Shown in pieces: positions 10,432 to 21,391 of a DNA stretch of 64,000 bases. Within the stretch, counting starts at the first letter, position 1. Every line of letters begins with the position of its first letter. Location of the stretch: positions 8,556,001 through 8,620,000 of the forward strand of contig JAGVVL010000002.1 in NCBI GenBank assembly GCA_018287875.1, read 5' to 3'. The translations under genes and the position numbers were made by a program. The notes under the pieces are model-generated. The model had not been told where the DNA came from, made no database searches, and was given only the letters and a program-made list of their open reading frames with translations. This DNA comes from Nigrospora sphaerica. Its lineage: Eukaryota; Ascomycota; Sordariomycetes; Amphisphaeriales; Apiosporaceae.

Positions 10432-11646
10432 CTACTGCGGCAGGGGGAAGGGCTCGAACATGGAGACGGTGTGCATGGGGCCCGTGGCGGGGGTCAGCGG
10501 CTGGGGCACGAGGGCGCGCGTCTGCTTGAGGTGGGCGGCGCCCCAGCGCAGGTAGCCGGCAAAGGTGGCGGGGTCGCAGTCGGTGCCGTCGTTCTCGGGC
10601 GCGTCCCAGATGTCGGCGAGGCTCGAGGCCATGGCGTCCTTGAGCCCGTGGCAGAACTTGAGCATTAGCGTGTTGGCGAGCAGGTCGTGGACGAGCGCCT
10701 CGGCCTCGGCGCGCCGCGGCGCCTCCGACTCGGGCCCGTCGCGCCGCGTCGTCAGCAGCTCGAACTGCCGCGACCCGAGGAAGCCGGTCGGCGCCTGGTA
10801 GCGCCACATCTCGTCCATGGCCGGCAGCAGGAAGCACTTGGCGTCGATCCAGGCGCGGCCGTCCCAGCCGTCGTCGCGGTCGACGAGGTCGCGCAGCCGC
10901 TCGAGGCAGTGGATCTGCGCGCCGTAGTCCATGATGGCGTTGGCCTTGGCGACGGCCGCGTGGTTCTCGTTCATGATGAGCTTGTCGCTCGGCGACGCGT
11001 ACGGCCGCAGGTGCGCCAGCAGCGGGTGCTTGTGCAGGCCGACGCAGCTATCGCCGTCGCCCCAGACGTGCAGGAACGTAGCGTGCCAGCGGCGCAGCAT
11101 ATCGCAGCCGCGCGTGCCCATCATCCACGTGTTGATGATGCTGGTCTCGCCGGGGCGCGTCTCAAAGGTGAAGGCGGCGAACTCGTAGGGGCGCGCCGGG
11201 TCCGCGAGCGCCGCCCAGACGTCGTCGAACGACCGCACCAGCAGCGCGCCCACGTCGAGCCAGCAGCCGCCGTGCAGGAACAGCAGCGGCAACCGCACAA
11301 AGTCGGCCGAGTGCGTCGCCGCGTACGGCCCGGCCATGCGGCCCTCGCGCATTGCCGGCGGCAGCAACTCGGGCGTCACGTAGCGCGTCGCCGCGTTGGC
11401 CGACCCGGCCACGCCGTCCAGCACGCGAATTGTCCACGCCGGCCCCAGCACGCGCGCCCACCCCAGCACGTTGCGCCGCGTCCACGGCGGCATCGCCGCG
11501 AACCCCGTGTGCCAGTACGCCCACACGTTCTTCTCGCCCGCCTGCGGCGCGCGGTACGTCTGGAACGACGCCAGCAGCTCCGCGTCGGTGCGCGTGTCCG
11601 ACTCAGGCGCCGCCGCGGGCAGGGTGCCGGGTGGTGTCGACGACAT
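10432..11646 (-). CDS. Glycosyltransferase of the capsular-polysaccharide-synthesis (Caps_synth/GT32-like) family
   Basis: Single-exon protein of 404 residues, likely a retaining sugar-nucleotide glycosyltransferase. The N-terminal block NVWAYWHTGFAAMPPW is characteristic of fungal Caps_synth-type proteins. The block THSADFVRLPLLFLHGG followed by CWLDVGALL matches the nucleotide-sugar and metal-binding region, in which a D-x-D or, in this fungal group, D-V-G motif occurs. Later come IINTWMMGT and a conserved HP.L region. No signal peptide is evident, so a cytosolic role is plausible. It lies inside the cluster between convergent P450 genes. I infer glycosylation of the terpenoid, as expected for fusicoccin- or cotylenin-like glycosides; donor sugar and acceptor cannot be read from sequence. 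A role unrelated to the cluster is possible. Confidence 0.75.
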   Translation of the reverse strand: MSSTPPGTLPAAAPESDTRTDAELLASFQTYRAPQAGEKNVWAYWHTGFAAMPPWTRRNVLGWARVLGPAWTIRVLDGVAGSANAATRYVTPELLPPAMREGRMAGPYAATHSADFVRLPLLFLHGGCWLDVGALLVRSFDDVWAALADPARPYEFAAFTFETRPGETSIINTWMMGTRGCDMLRRWHATFLHVWGDGDSCVGLHKHPLLAHLRPYASPSDKLIMNENHAAVAKANAIMDYGAQIHCLERLRDLVDRDDGWDGRAWIDAKCFLLPAMDEMWRYQAPTGFLGSRQFELLTTRRDGPESEAPRRAEAEALVHDLLANTLMLKFCHGLKDAMASSLADIWDAPENDGTDCDPATFAGYLRWGAAHLKQTRALVPQPLTPATGPMHTVSMFEPFPLPQ

Positions 11647-12938
11647 GGCGAGGGGGGGGGACCGGCAGCGGTAGGGGGGAAAATGGGGACAGCTAATGGT
11701 GTCGGGATGGGAGAAAAGCTCGATCGAGTAATGTAAAGTGGGTGGCGAGTCTGGAAGACGGGCCCGAGAACGGTAAAGCTCGTGGAGAAGCTCTCTTTTC
11801 TCCAGATATCTTCGCCTCTGCTTCTTGCTTTCGATTAGATTATCTCGACAGGCTCATAAAATGGCGATTGTAGTGCATATCCACCAATATAAGACAGAGA
11901 TTGAGCGAAAGCTTTTGCAACTCACGTCTATTAGGTTTAAGGTACTTTCAGTGTGGCGTTAGTACTCTCCAGTCCCCAAAGTTTAATCCGCCTCTTGTAA
12001 CTGGTTTAATTAAAGTTCAGCCAAAATCGCCATTTCCTGAGCCTGCCGAGATACAATCCCTACCTCGCATGCTCGCCAGGGAACATAGCTACTTGGTTCA
12101 CCATGGTAAGTGAGGGGATTAGTCCGTGTACCGATAAGGGTATTGGGCTGGAAATCGAACCGTAATTGGCCCAGGTAAATCCGATGGCAGGGATACAACG
12201 GAGACGTTGCCACCATCGGTTTTCCGCTTTTCTGTCAGCCTTCGGACTAGGTCCTGTAACTGCGACTCCAGGCCTGTAAGTGCGTCTCTAGACTAGAAGT
12301 AAGGCTATTTGGATGGTTCCGATAGCTAGAAATTTAGTTCTTGGGGTGTTTTCCGTTGTTCTATAATACCTCTTCCATCCTCATGGGTATTCTGGCAACT
12401 AGTTCGCGTAGCTAGACTGGCTGGACTGGACGCTGCCAGACTGGTAGTTACAGTTGCTAGACTAGCAGTTGCAGTACGCTAGGCGATCTATTCCATGGTG
12501 CATATTATATGAGAGTCTCGATGGGTGGCAGTACTAGCGGGTCCATAGCGGTGGCTAGAAACGCTGGCAGCTTTAGCAGTAGGTAGGTTAAGCTGCCTCA
12601 ACACCGTGGCCTGGATCACGATAATCTGCCTGCCAGTTGGTTCTGGATACCCCTATCTCGACCAGTTAATCAGAATCTACGCCTATTTTGTTTAGAGACT
12701 GGATCAATGCGTCCTTGTGGGGATAGTGGATACGGTACAAGGTATGAACGCCCCCACTTTCGGTGTGGACCACAGTATTCCCGATGCGCGCTAAGCCTTG
12801 GCATGAAGCGAACGCCCCCTGTGCGCGCCAAGAAACCATACTGACTCCCGTTCGCCGGGGAGTCCCGCGCCGAGCCCGCCGCCTCGCGCCAAGCCCCGTG
12901 CTAGTAAATTGCTGACCGTCCCCACCCTTATACACGTA
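11647..12938. other. Intergenic between the glycosyltransferase and P450-C
   Basis: Upstream side of the glycosyltransferase and downstream side of P450-C. The stretch 12,240-12,600 is rich in short CTAGACT/GACTGG-like words but shows no clean repeat or ORF. No RNA gene recognised. Confidence 0.5.
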
Positions 12939-15131
12939 TCAGGCCTCCACTGTGGCCCTGATGCCCTTGCTTTCCAATCGAGGCAGCTGGAGGCCGAATT
13001 GGTCAGTAGCCAGGACAAAAACAACCCCGCCATGCGCGGGGCGGCAGGCCTATAGCGGAGACAGGGGTACGTACCGGAAGGAGAAAGTGGCAGGCAGGAT
13101 CGGCATCCGTTTTGTCCGTCTCGTAGAGCCGTAGTTTCGGGCCCCGCGGGCTGAACAGTGCAGCAAACGCCATGGTGATCTCGGCATATGCGAGCCTAGA
13201 TACGTTACCCTTCGTTAGTGCCCAACCCATTGGGGGGGAGGGGTTGCGGGGAAGACGATGAGGTTTTCCACATACTCGACGCCCAAGCATCGCCGGGATC
13301 CTTTGGTGAACGGTACGTAATTTCTTTGCATCTCCGGCGTCACATTACCGAGCCAGCGCTCCGGGAGGTACTCCAGGGGGCGCTCGAAGACGTCGGGGTC
13401 TCGGTGCATGTACCACGCCGACATGCCCACGGGGGTCTGTCACGCCGAGTCAGCCACGGTCGTCGTCCAAGAGATGCAACCCCGCGGCGCGTGGCCAAGA
13501 GGTGAAAAGAGGGGTGCCATGACACGTACTCCTCGGGGGATGACCCAGCCCTTGTACACGAGATCCACGTCGGGGAACACGCGGGGGAGGCGGTGGGTGA
13601 GGCCCGGGCTGAGGCGGAGGGCCTCCTTGATGCAGGCCCGCAGCCAGGGCAGCTGGTAAAGATCAGCGATGGGGGGCATGCTGTTGGGAAAGTCGGCCAT
13701 GGGCTCGCGGAGCTCCTCGCGCAGCCGCTCGTGCACCTCATCGTGCAGCAGGATGTAGGTGATGAGGAAGTCCATGGTGCGCGCCGTCGTGACGGTCCCC
13801 GCCCCCATGATGACCTGCGCCTCCGACCCCAGCCGCTCCACCGACAGCTCCGACTCGGGCAGGTCGCTGTTGACGATGTGGTCGAACAGCGTGTCCGACT
13901 TGAACTTGGCCCCCTTGTCCACGAAGCTGCCGCCGCCGGCCTTGCGCTCCTTGGCCTCGACAATGTGCTTCACCGACATCTGTGCCGGGGTGATCTGCAT
14001 CAGTCTCTGCGCCCCAGTGGTGCGGTCGTGGCGGAAGAGGGCTCTTACGTTGCGCCATTCTCGGAGTGTCACGCACCGAGGATCGATCACCTCGAGCAGG
14101 CGGATCGGGATGAGGCTGATTAGCCTTCAGTGGTGTCAGTGCTAAACTTTGGGCCTCGCAGAGCGGCCAACCAAAAGACGAGGCGTCCCCCACTTACTTG
14201 ATCAGGGACGGAAAGTGGGTCAGGATCGGCATCGAGACCAGCAGGTTGTGAAACACGTTGAACCTGTGGGGGAGATTGTCAGCAAGGCTTGGCAAGGCTT
14301 GGCCTCGGGGGCGCGTCGACGGGCGACGCAGGCGTACCAGTACGGGTTGAACTCGTCGTGGCGCAGGAAGGTCATGCTCGGCTTCTCCACGCAGACGACG
14401 TTGACAATATCCCCCGCCAGGGCCGTGAACACATGGTCGAGCCGGAGCACTTTGCCAGTACCCTTGTAGTCCTGCAGGCGCTGCACCAGCGTCACCACCA
14501 GCTCCTGCAGGCGGGGCTCCATCCGGGCTATTCCTGTCTTGGAGAAGAAGGGCTCCATCGGTCTCCGACGACGCCGGTGGTGCTCGTGGTCAACCGTCAG
14601 GCCGTGGGAGCCTGCGTTGCAAGATTGTCAGCCCCACGCGGTATTGCCGGCGGCACGGTGCTGTGGAGGCCATGTACTCACCCTCGAATCCCAGGCCGGT
14701 GCCAAAGGAGGCGTGAGCATTGGTCCTGCGTACGGACCCCCCCACGTAGACGGTGTTGTAGTAGTCGGCGTCGTTGATGGAAATCTCGCCTGGGTTCACG
14801 CGGACAATGGGGCCTTTTGCCGGTCAGACGCCGTCCCCAGGTCTCCTGTATGTTACCGGTGCGAAGGGAGGAGCCACTGACCATATTCCTGGTGCATACG
14901 CTCAATCTGGTGGATGTAGGCACCATTTCCGAAGTAATCCCAGCCGCCTTCGTAAAGGTACGTCGCGGCTGCAATCTTTGGACCCGGGAAATGGGCGAGG
15001 GGATGGAAGTAGAGCCTATGGATAACAGTGGCGATGAACCGACCCAAGACGATGGCGATCACAGATCCGAAAAAGAGGGCCCAAAGTGGTACATGGTGAA
15101 GGGCATGTTGCATACCGCGAAGGAGCTCCAT
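12939..15131 (-). CDS. Cytochrome P450 (P450-C), trichodiene-oxygenase/CYP58-like
   Basis: Nine proposed exons (descending): 15131-14882, 14813-14682, 14611-14338, 14263-14198, 14115-14049, 14006-13530, 13436-13276, 13195-13075 and 12986-12939, giving 531 residues with all phases consistent. Features: an N-terminal transmembrane anchor, the proline hinge HPLAHFPGPK, VDHEHHRRRR (helix C region), the ExxR helix KEALR, the PERF motif LPERWLG, and the haem loop FTKGSRRCLG. The C-terminus LESKGIRATVEA is typical of this family. The intron at 14007-14048 is only 42 nt and in frame, so it could instead be coding (14 residues). A second in-frame ATG 54 nt upstream is possible. The family is often found in terpenoid and trichothecene clusters; the oxidised position is unknown. 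Its 3' end faces the glycosyltransferase promoter. Confidence 0.85.
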
Positions 15132-15358
15132 GTTTCCCGGCCAGGGGTGAGTGCGTAAGACTATTGAGGCACGGCGATACGGCAAGGAAAAGTGCAGCCA
15201 TGGGAATATCGGTGCTGGCCAGTCTTATACAGCCGTGGATGGAGCATCCAGCGCGGTTTCATAGATAGAGCGACAACATTAATGGTCAAATGAGTAAGAC
15301 CCCGGCCGTCAGCGGCGTCACGGGTTCCAGCAGGGCTCCGGGCGTCGGGCAGGGCCCA

Positions 15359-17152
15359 TCAATGGGCGCGCTCATAGAAGTGCATCATGAGGTCCGGCTT
15401 ATCCCAAATGAACCAGGTCTTCTGCTTGTTCCACTGCGCCGACCTGGGGTCCAGCTTGAGGTCGAAGCTCCATAAAACGCGACCCAGAATAAGTCGCATT
15501 TCGGCCCAGGCAAGGCTGGCGTAGCATGTCAGCACACGGGGGTGGGAGGCTAGGCGGGGCCGTAAGCCGGAGGGGGGGGGGGGGGGGGATTGGCGAAACG
15601 TACTTGCGACCCAGGCAGTTTCTCTCGCCGTGGGAGAAGGGCTGGAAGATCTGTCTATCAGCGACGGCGACCGACTGGGGGTGCCCCTCGAGGAAGCGCT
15701 CGGGGATGAACTTGTCCGCCTGCGTATAGTTGGCCTCGCTGCGGTTGATGGCATATTGGTTGATCCCTACAATGGCGCCCCCGGGGACGAACTGGCCATC
15801 GACTGCGCAGTGTCAGGGCGTTGCGACCTTACAGCCCGGACTCCGGGTATTAGGTAACTTACTGGCGCAGCCCTTGGGGGGAGTGACGCGGGGCGTGCTC
15901 CCCGCCACGGGCGGGTACATTCGAAGCGTCTCCTGGAGGACGGCCGTTAGGTAGGGCAGCCGGCTCAGCTTCTTGGAGTCAATCTCGGACTCGGCGCCGA
16001 AGGCCTCGCGGACGATGGCCGTCAGCCGCGCCAGGATCTCGGGGTTGGCGGCCAGGTAGAACAGGCAGGCGGCGACGGCCGACGCTGACGTCTCGGACCC
16101 GACGTCGAGCAGCAGCGCGACGTTGGCCTTGATCTCGGACGGCGTCATCTGCCGGCTGCTCTCGTTGGCCATGAGGATGTACGACATGAAGTCGGGGCGC
16201 TCGTAATTGTCCGTGGCCATGCGCGCGTGCGCCTTCTCCACGGCCGACTCGAAGGCGATGCGGCGCGAGCCGCCGAAGGCGGCCATCAGGAGGCGCATCA
16301 TCCGGTGCTTGAAGGGCAGGAACCGCAGCAACTCGATGACGGCGATGCCCTCCTTGATGCCCTCGAACATCAGGTGCGCCAGCGGGCTCCAGCTGTCGCA
16401 GTCCAGCGTGTTGGCGCTGCTCCCCAGCGACAGGTCCGAGATGATGTCGTACGTGCAGTGGTGCGCCCACCGGACGGCGTCCGTCGGCTGGCCCTGGAGG
16501 TCCCGGATCCGGCGGATCATGTGGTCTATGTGCCGCGACAGCACCTGCTCCTGCAGGAATAGGGCCTTCTCCGAGAAGGCGCTCACCAGCACGCCGCGGA
16601 TGCGGGCATGGTCACTATCTGAGCAAGCCCCCAGGTTCTTCTCGCCGTTGGGCGCCACCGCACCCAGGTAGAAGAAGGGCTCCTTCTGCAGCCGGTCGGA
16701 CTGGCGCTTCTTCGACTTGAAGCCGTAGATGTCGTCCCAAGCCGTGCCGCCGTTGAAGCTTACTGCTGCGAATAAGCGATGTGCCCAGCGCCTCCGCGTC
16801 TGGCGGCCACTTACGCTCGTTCGGGGCGATGCGTACGACACTGCCATAGCGGTCGTGCAGCTCCTTGGTCTTCAGCTCCAGCTGGCCTGTGGCGCGGTAG
16901 TACGAGTAGTACGCGCGCGTGCAGCGGGCCAGCAGGGGGCCGGGGAAGCGCCGGAGGGGGTGCAGCAGCGCATTGAAGGCGACTCGTGCCACGACGAGGC
17001 AGAGCACCTGTGCTCACCAGAGTGGTCAGGCCACGGGCGCCGGCTGGGCCGCTGTGGGGGGGGGTGGGAGGGCCACTGACGAGAATCCAGAGGGTGAGGG
17101 CTTGGCCCTGGCAGGTCGTCCACGACAGGTGGGTGGTGAACATGGTGGGCAT
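15359..17152 (-). CDS. Cytochrome P450 (P450-D), isotrichodermin C-15 hydroxylase/CYP65-like
   Basis: Five proposed exons (descending): 17152-17081, 17007-16815, 16765-15863, 15802-15604 and 15515-15359, giving 507 residues. The membrane anchor is assembled across intron 1 (ALTLWIL then VLCLVVARVAFN), followed by the hinge HPLRRFPGP. Other features: the helix-I region VGSETSAS, the ExxR helix QETLR, the PERF motif IPERFLEG, and the haem loop FSHGERNCLGRN with the cysteine ligand, followed by LAWAEMR, a signature of the CYP65-like group. The last intron contains a run of about 13 guanines near 15,580. It is transcribed away from the terpene synthase, so the two share an intergenic promoter of about 870 bp. 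That arrangement suggests co-expression and an early oxidation step, which is inference. Confidence 0.87.
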
Positions 17153-18023
17153 CAAAGTGAGAGGGCTGTGGTGGCGCGGGTGTCGATGAGATTTTTTGAC
17201 GGTCGTCGGTCACAGCCGGGGCAGGAATCAGAGATAGAAAGGCTTCGCGAAGTCTGGAAAAAGAGGAAGGACGGGCGAGGCAACGCCGGACGTCTGGCAC
17301 AGAGATCGGTACGCCCGACCGCTGGGCACAACTATGCTGCCCCCCCTGGCCGGGTTGGTTGGGAGTGCATGATTCGGCTGCCCCTTCGGGTGTAGTTGTC
17401 AGCCGTCCCGCATCCCGAGCCTTGGCGGGTTATCCGCCAACAGCGAGAGCCCTGGATCGCCACAAAGGCTAAAGAGCGGACTGCCGGGGGGGGGGGGGGG
17501 CTCAGTGCTGCTCCCGTTAGGTTTCCGCTAGTTCCGTACGGCTTTTTTTCGTCCCTCTGGCATCTGATCGGTTGCGGCGCTCCCACGGGAGATGCCCACT
17601 TGCCGGCAGATACGTGACGGAGGGCCCTCTGCCAAGTCCGTGTCCTGTCATCCAAACCCTGGCTTCATACCAAAACGTCAGTTGGCCTCAAAATAAGGAG
17701 TCATGTCAAAGGGCTAGCATAAATTAATTGCCTCTGAGACTTATCATTTGCCCTCTGGCCGGATGATCTAGCCTGAATCGTTTGCCCGGGCCGGGGAAAC
17801 AAGTGGGTTCTCGTGCGCCGCGGCCTTCTCGACGCTGGGTAATTTAATGGCCGGATCGGCCACAATGTCCCTCTATATAGTGCCCGAGCAAACGGAGCTA
17901 TGCGTGCCCTTCAGAAACCCTTTTCTGCGCCTTATGCTGTCCTACTCCTTAACTTTCTAGTCATTAACGCTGTGGCGGCATTCACGTCCCTTGCTGTCCA
18001 TTACATCCTCCTGCCCAAGAACC
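17153..18023. promoter_or_regulatory. Divergent promoter region of P450-D and the terpene synthase
   Basis: About 870 bp between the two start codons. Near the synthase lie a small palindrome GGCCG-GAT-CGGCC (17849-17861, everted CCG-N3-CGG) and a TATA-like CTATATAG (17872-17880). A guanine run occurs near 17,490. No gene is supported in this stretch. Confidence 0.5.
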
Positions 18024-20633
18024 ATGACGTTTACCCATTCCACCGTCGTCGACCCCTCCACCTATGAGACCCAGGGCCTCTGCGAGGGCATCGAAGTCCG
18101 CGTGAGCAAGTACAGCCATCTCGAGGACAGGGGCGCCATCCGCTCACACGAGGACTGGAGCAAACATGTGGCGCCCTGCCACGAGTATCGCGGCACCCTG
18201 GGCCCGCGCTTCAACTTCATCTCCGTCACAATCCCCGAGTGTATACCCGATAGGCTAGAAATCATTTCGTACGCCAATGACTTTGCGTTCCTGCACGATG
18301 GTATGGCGTCCCCAGCGGTGCTCCCCTTTTCCGTATGCCGCTGTTCCCACGCAGGCCCGCCGAAGCTGACCCTGAATGCAGACCACATTGACGACAAAGA
18401 CTTCGAGAAGGTGTGTACCGTCCAGGGCATGCCTATTTTCTGGAAATGGCAGCACCCGTTTGACCTGTATTTGAGATAGGGCGAGGCCGAGAACGACGAC
18501 ATGATGCAGGCCTTTCTGGAGGCGGCCCGGATGCAAAAGATCAGCGGAACGAGCACCGAGACATCCAGGGCGGGGAAGAAGAAGATCCAGTCGCAAATCT
18601 TCCTCGAGATGCTCGCCATCGACCGTCCGTGCGCGATAACCACCATGAAGGCGTGGGCACGGTTTGTTGAGGTCGGCTCCAGTCGCCAGCACAACACGCG
18701 GTTTACGTCGCTTGACCAGTACATCCCCTATCGCATTATGGATGTTGGCGAGATGTAGGTTCCTTCGGCCTCCCTGACGGCGAGCTATGGCCTAATGCGG
18801 TTCGACAGGTTTTGGTATGGCCTTGTGACCTTTGCTCTTGGCCTCCATATCCCAGAAAACGAGCTGGAGCTTTGCCGTAAGCTCACCGCGCCCGCCTGGA
18901 TTTCGGTGAGCCTGCAAAACGATCTTTGGTCCTGGCCGAAAGAGCGGGACGCTGCAGAGCAGCAGGGGCAGTCACACGTCATCAACGCCCTTTGGGTGCT
19001 CATGCAGGAGCGCCAGGTCGGCGTCGAAGCCGCCGAGGAGATCTGCCGGGGGCTTATTAAGCAGTACGTGGCGGAATACCGGAAGATCTGGGAAGAGAAC
19101 CAGTTCAACGAGTCGATATCGCCAGACCTGCGTAAGTATATGGAGTGCATGCTTTACAGCATCTCGGGTAACGTGGTCTGGAGCCTCGGCTGCCCCCGGT
19201 ACAACCCCGCGATAGACTTCAACGAGAGGCAGCTGGACTGGATGCGGAACGGCTTGCCGGCCGCGAGCAACCCCGTTCACGCAAGCTCGGCAGACGACAG
19301 CTCAGACTTTTCCACGACGCCCGCACCATCAGAAAGCGAGGCCAACGAGTCGGTGTCGACCGCACCACCTGAAGGACCGCTAGATGGCGAGCCCAAGGCG
19401 AGCTACCAAGCCGATCCCCTCAATGATTCTTTGCAGCTGCAGCAAGAGGTCGGTACTCTTTCCCGCTCCCACCGCGTCTGGTTTTAACACTTGGCACAGA
19501 AAAGCCTCGTGGAGGCGCCTTATGAGTACATCGCAGGGATGCCGTCCAAGGGATTCCGGGATCGGTTCATCGGCGGCCTCAACACGTGGCTTGGCGTCCC
19601 TCCCGACGTTCTGGGGAAGATCAAAGAGGTCGTGAACATGCTCCACAACGCTTCCCTTATGTATGTCGAACCCCACCCCTTTACTCGACGCGGTGCTAAC
19701 GGCTGCGGCAGACTCGATGACTTCCAGGACGGCTCGCCCAAACGGCGGGGGAAGCCCTCGACGCACCTGATATTCGGCCCGGCCCAGGCCGTCAACTCGT
19801 CCAGCTACATGATTGTCAAGGCCATCGACGGGATCATGGAATTTGCCGAGCCCAGCTGCACGCAAGGCATCGTCAGTGAGTCCCACCGACGCCTTTTCGA
19901 CCCGGAGTCCACCACTGACTGATCGTGCGCCAGGGAGGATCATGACCCTGTTCCAGGGACAGGCCATGGATATCTTCTGGACGTACAACGGCATCTGCCC
20001 GGATCTGGACCAGTACTTCCGCATGACGAACCACAGTGAGTTGCCCCCGAGCACGCGACCGAGCGTGGGCGGCCCGTTAAACCAAGACAGAAACCGGACA
20101 ACTCTTCACCATCGCGGCCGATCTCCTGATGGCCTCTGCCCGGCGAGACGACCCGGCGCAACTGGCCGCCTTGGAGGACTTCACCAACGCCCTGGGACGC
20201 CAATTCCAAGTGCGCGACGACTACATGAACCTGGTTTCGGGAGAGGTGAGTTGCCCCCCCCCCCCCAAAAAAGGCTCAAGTGCGATCGGTAACTAACAGC
20301 CTTTCCTCGCCGCAGTACGCCGACATGAAGGGCTTCTGCGAGGACCTGGACGAGGGCAAGTACTCGGTGGCGCTCATACACGTGCTCAAGACGCAGCCGC
20401 AGAACTACCAGCTGCTCAACCTGCTGGCGACGGGGCGCAAGCAGGGGTACATGACGCGCGAGATGAAGGAGGTGGCGCTCGCCATTCTCGACGCCGCCGG
20501 CGGCCTCCAGTACACGCGCTCCGTCCTCGACGACCTGCAGGCCGACGTGCAGAAGAGCCTGGCGAAGCTGCAGGAACTGTTCGGCTCCAGCAATCCCGAG
20601 CTGGCCCTCATGGTGGAGCTGTTGAATGTCTGA
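18024..20633 (+). CDS. Chimeric terpene synthase: class I cyclase fused to a polyprenyl diphosphate synthase (fusicoccadiene/ophiobolin-synthase type)
   Basis: Core enzyme of the cluster. Proposed exons: 18024-18300, 18382-18410, 18480-18754, 18809-19448, 19500-19660, 19712-19875, 19934-20035, 20091-20245 and 20316-20633, giving 706 residues, the usual size of these fusions. The N-terminal cyclase domain (about 1-330) has the aspartate-rich metal motif DDHID at 92-96, formed across intron 1, and the NSE motif NDLWSWPKE at 231-239. A Ser/Thr/Glu-rich linker (about 350-405) joins it to the prenyltransferase domain (about 408-706), with the first aspartate-rich motif DDFQD at 463-467 and the second, DDYMN, at 592-596. 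The prenyltransferase would make GGPP or GFPP and the cyclase would ionise and cyclise it to a C20 or C25 hydrocarbon. All metal motifs are intact. Motif position and cluster context favour fusicoccane-type chemistry, but the product cannot be read from sequence; sesterterpene synthases share this architecture. Confidence 0.93.
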
Positions 20634-21391
20634 ACGTCTTCTTATTGTTTTCGGGAGGTCTTTGTGTTTTATTTCCTCATTCTTGGTTACAGGCATCTTT
20701 GTTAGGTTTGCCCCTTAGGATATGAACAAGAACGATGAACTACCTTTAAGTATTAGCCCGGTCCTCAACGGTTGCATAGTGCCCGAAAAGCTGTATAGAT
20801 TGCAGTTCGTCCCATCAAACCTTTACCCGAATTACTTATCTACCTACTAGTATTAGAGGTTCGAGCATCACAAAGTTTCCGATATGTAGTGTCTGCTGTG
20901 GAAGAGATTACACCCAAAGGTTACACCTGCTTATTGATTCATCAATGCTTAATAGCCAGATATGTAAACACAATTCCCCACAATTCCCCACAAGGTGAAT
21001 TATTCAACCAACTACAAACAACCTTATACATTAGTAACTGTACAAACTACAACAGTCAATATCAAACAAAGAATAGAAAAAGGAAGAGTGAAAAAACTTC
21101 TTTCTATTCTACTACACAAGGTTTAATAGATATAGAGTGACCCTTGAGTTTCGTCTCATTCTCTCGGATTCCCCAGTCTTTTATATGCCCCTCCTCGCTC
21201 GGGCCTTCGCTCGGACCTTTTGGGGCACTGGAGGTCTTAGGTACGCTCCTCTCACAGTCGACCCCGCCGGGTTCGCTTACTTAAAGTGCGAGAAGTGTGA
21301 GAGGAGAAGGTACATTGCGACGATCTGCTACGGAACGAATCTATCGGAGGAAAACAGAGCCGCCAGGCTGGGGCCGCGGGGCTCCAGCGGC
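20634..21391. other. Intergenic between the convergent terpene synthase and dioxygenase
   Basis: Relatively AT-rich. A direct duplication of ACAATTCCCC occurs near 20,970. No gene recognised. Confidence 0.6.

Noticed and set aside
12150..12175. tRNA-like B-box on the minus strand (GGTTCGATTTCC)
   Set aside because: No matching A-box, acceptor stem or T-stem could be built around it.
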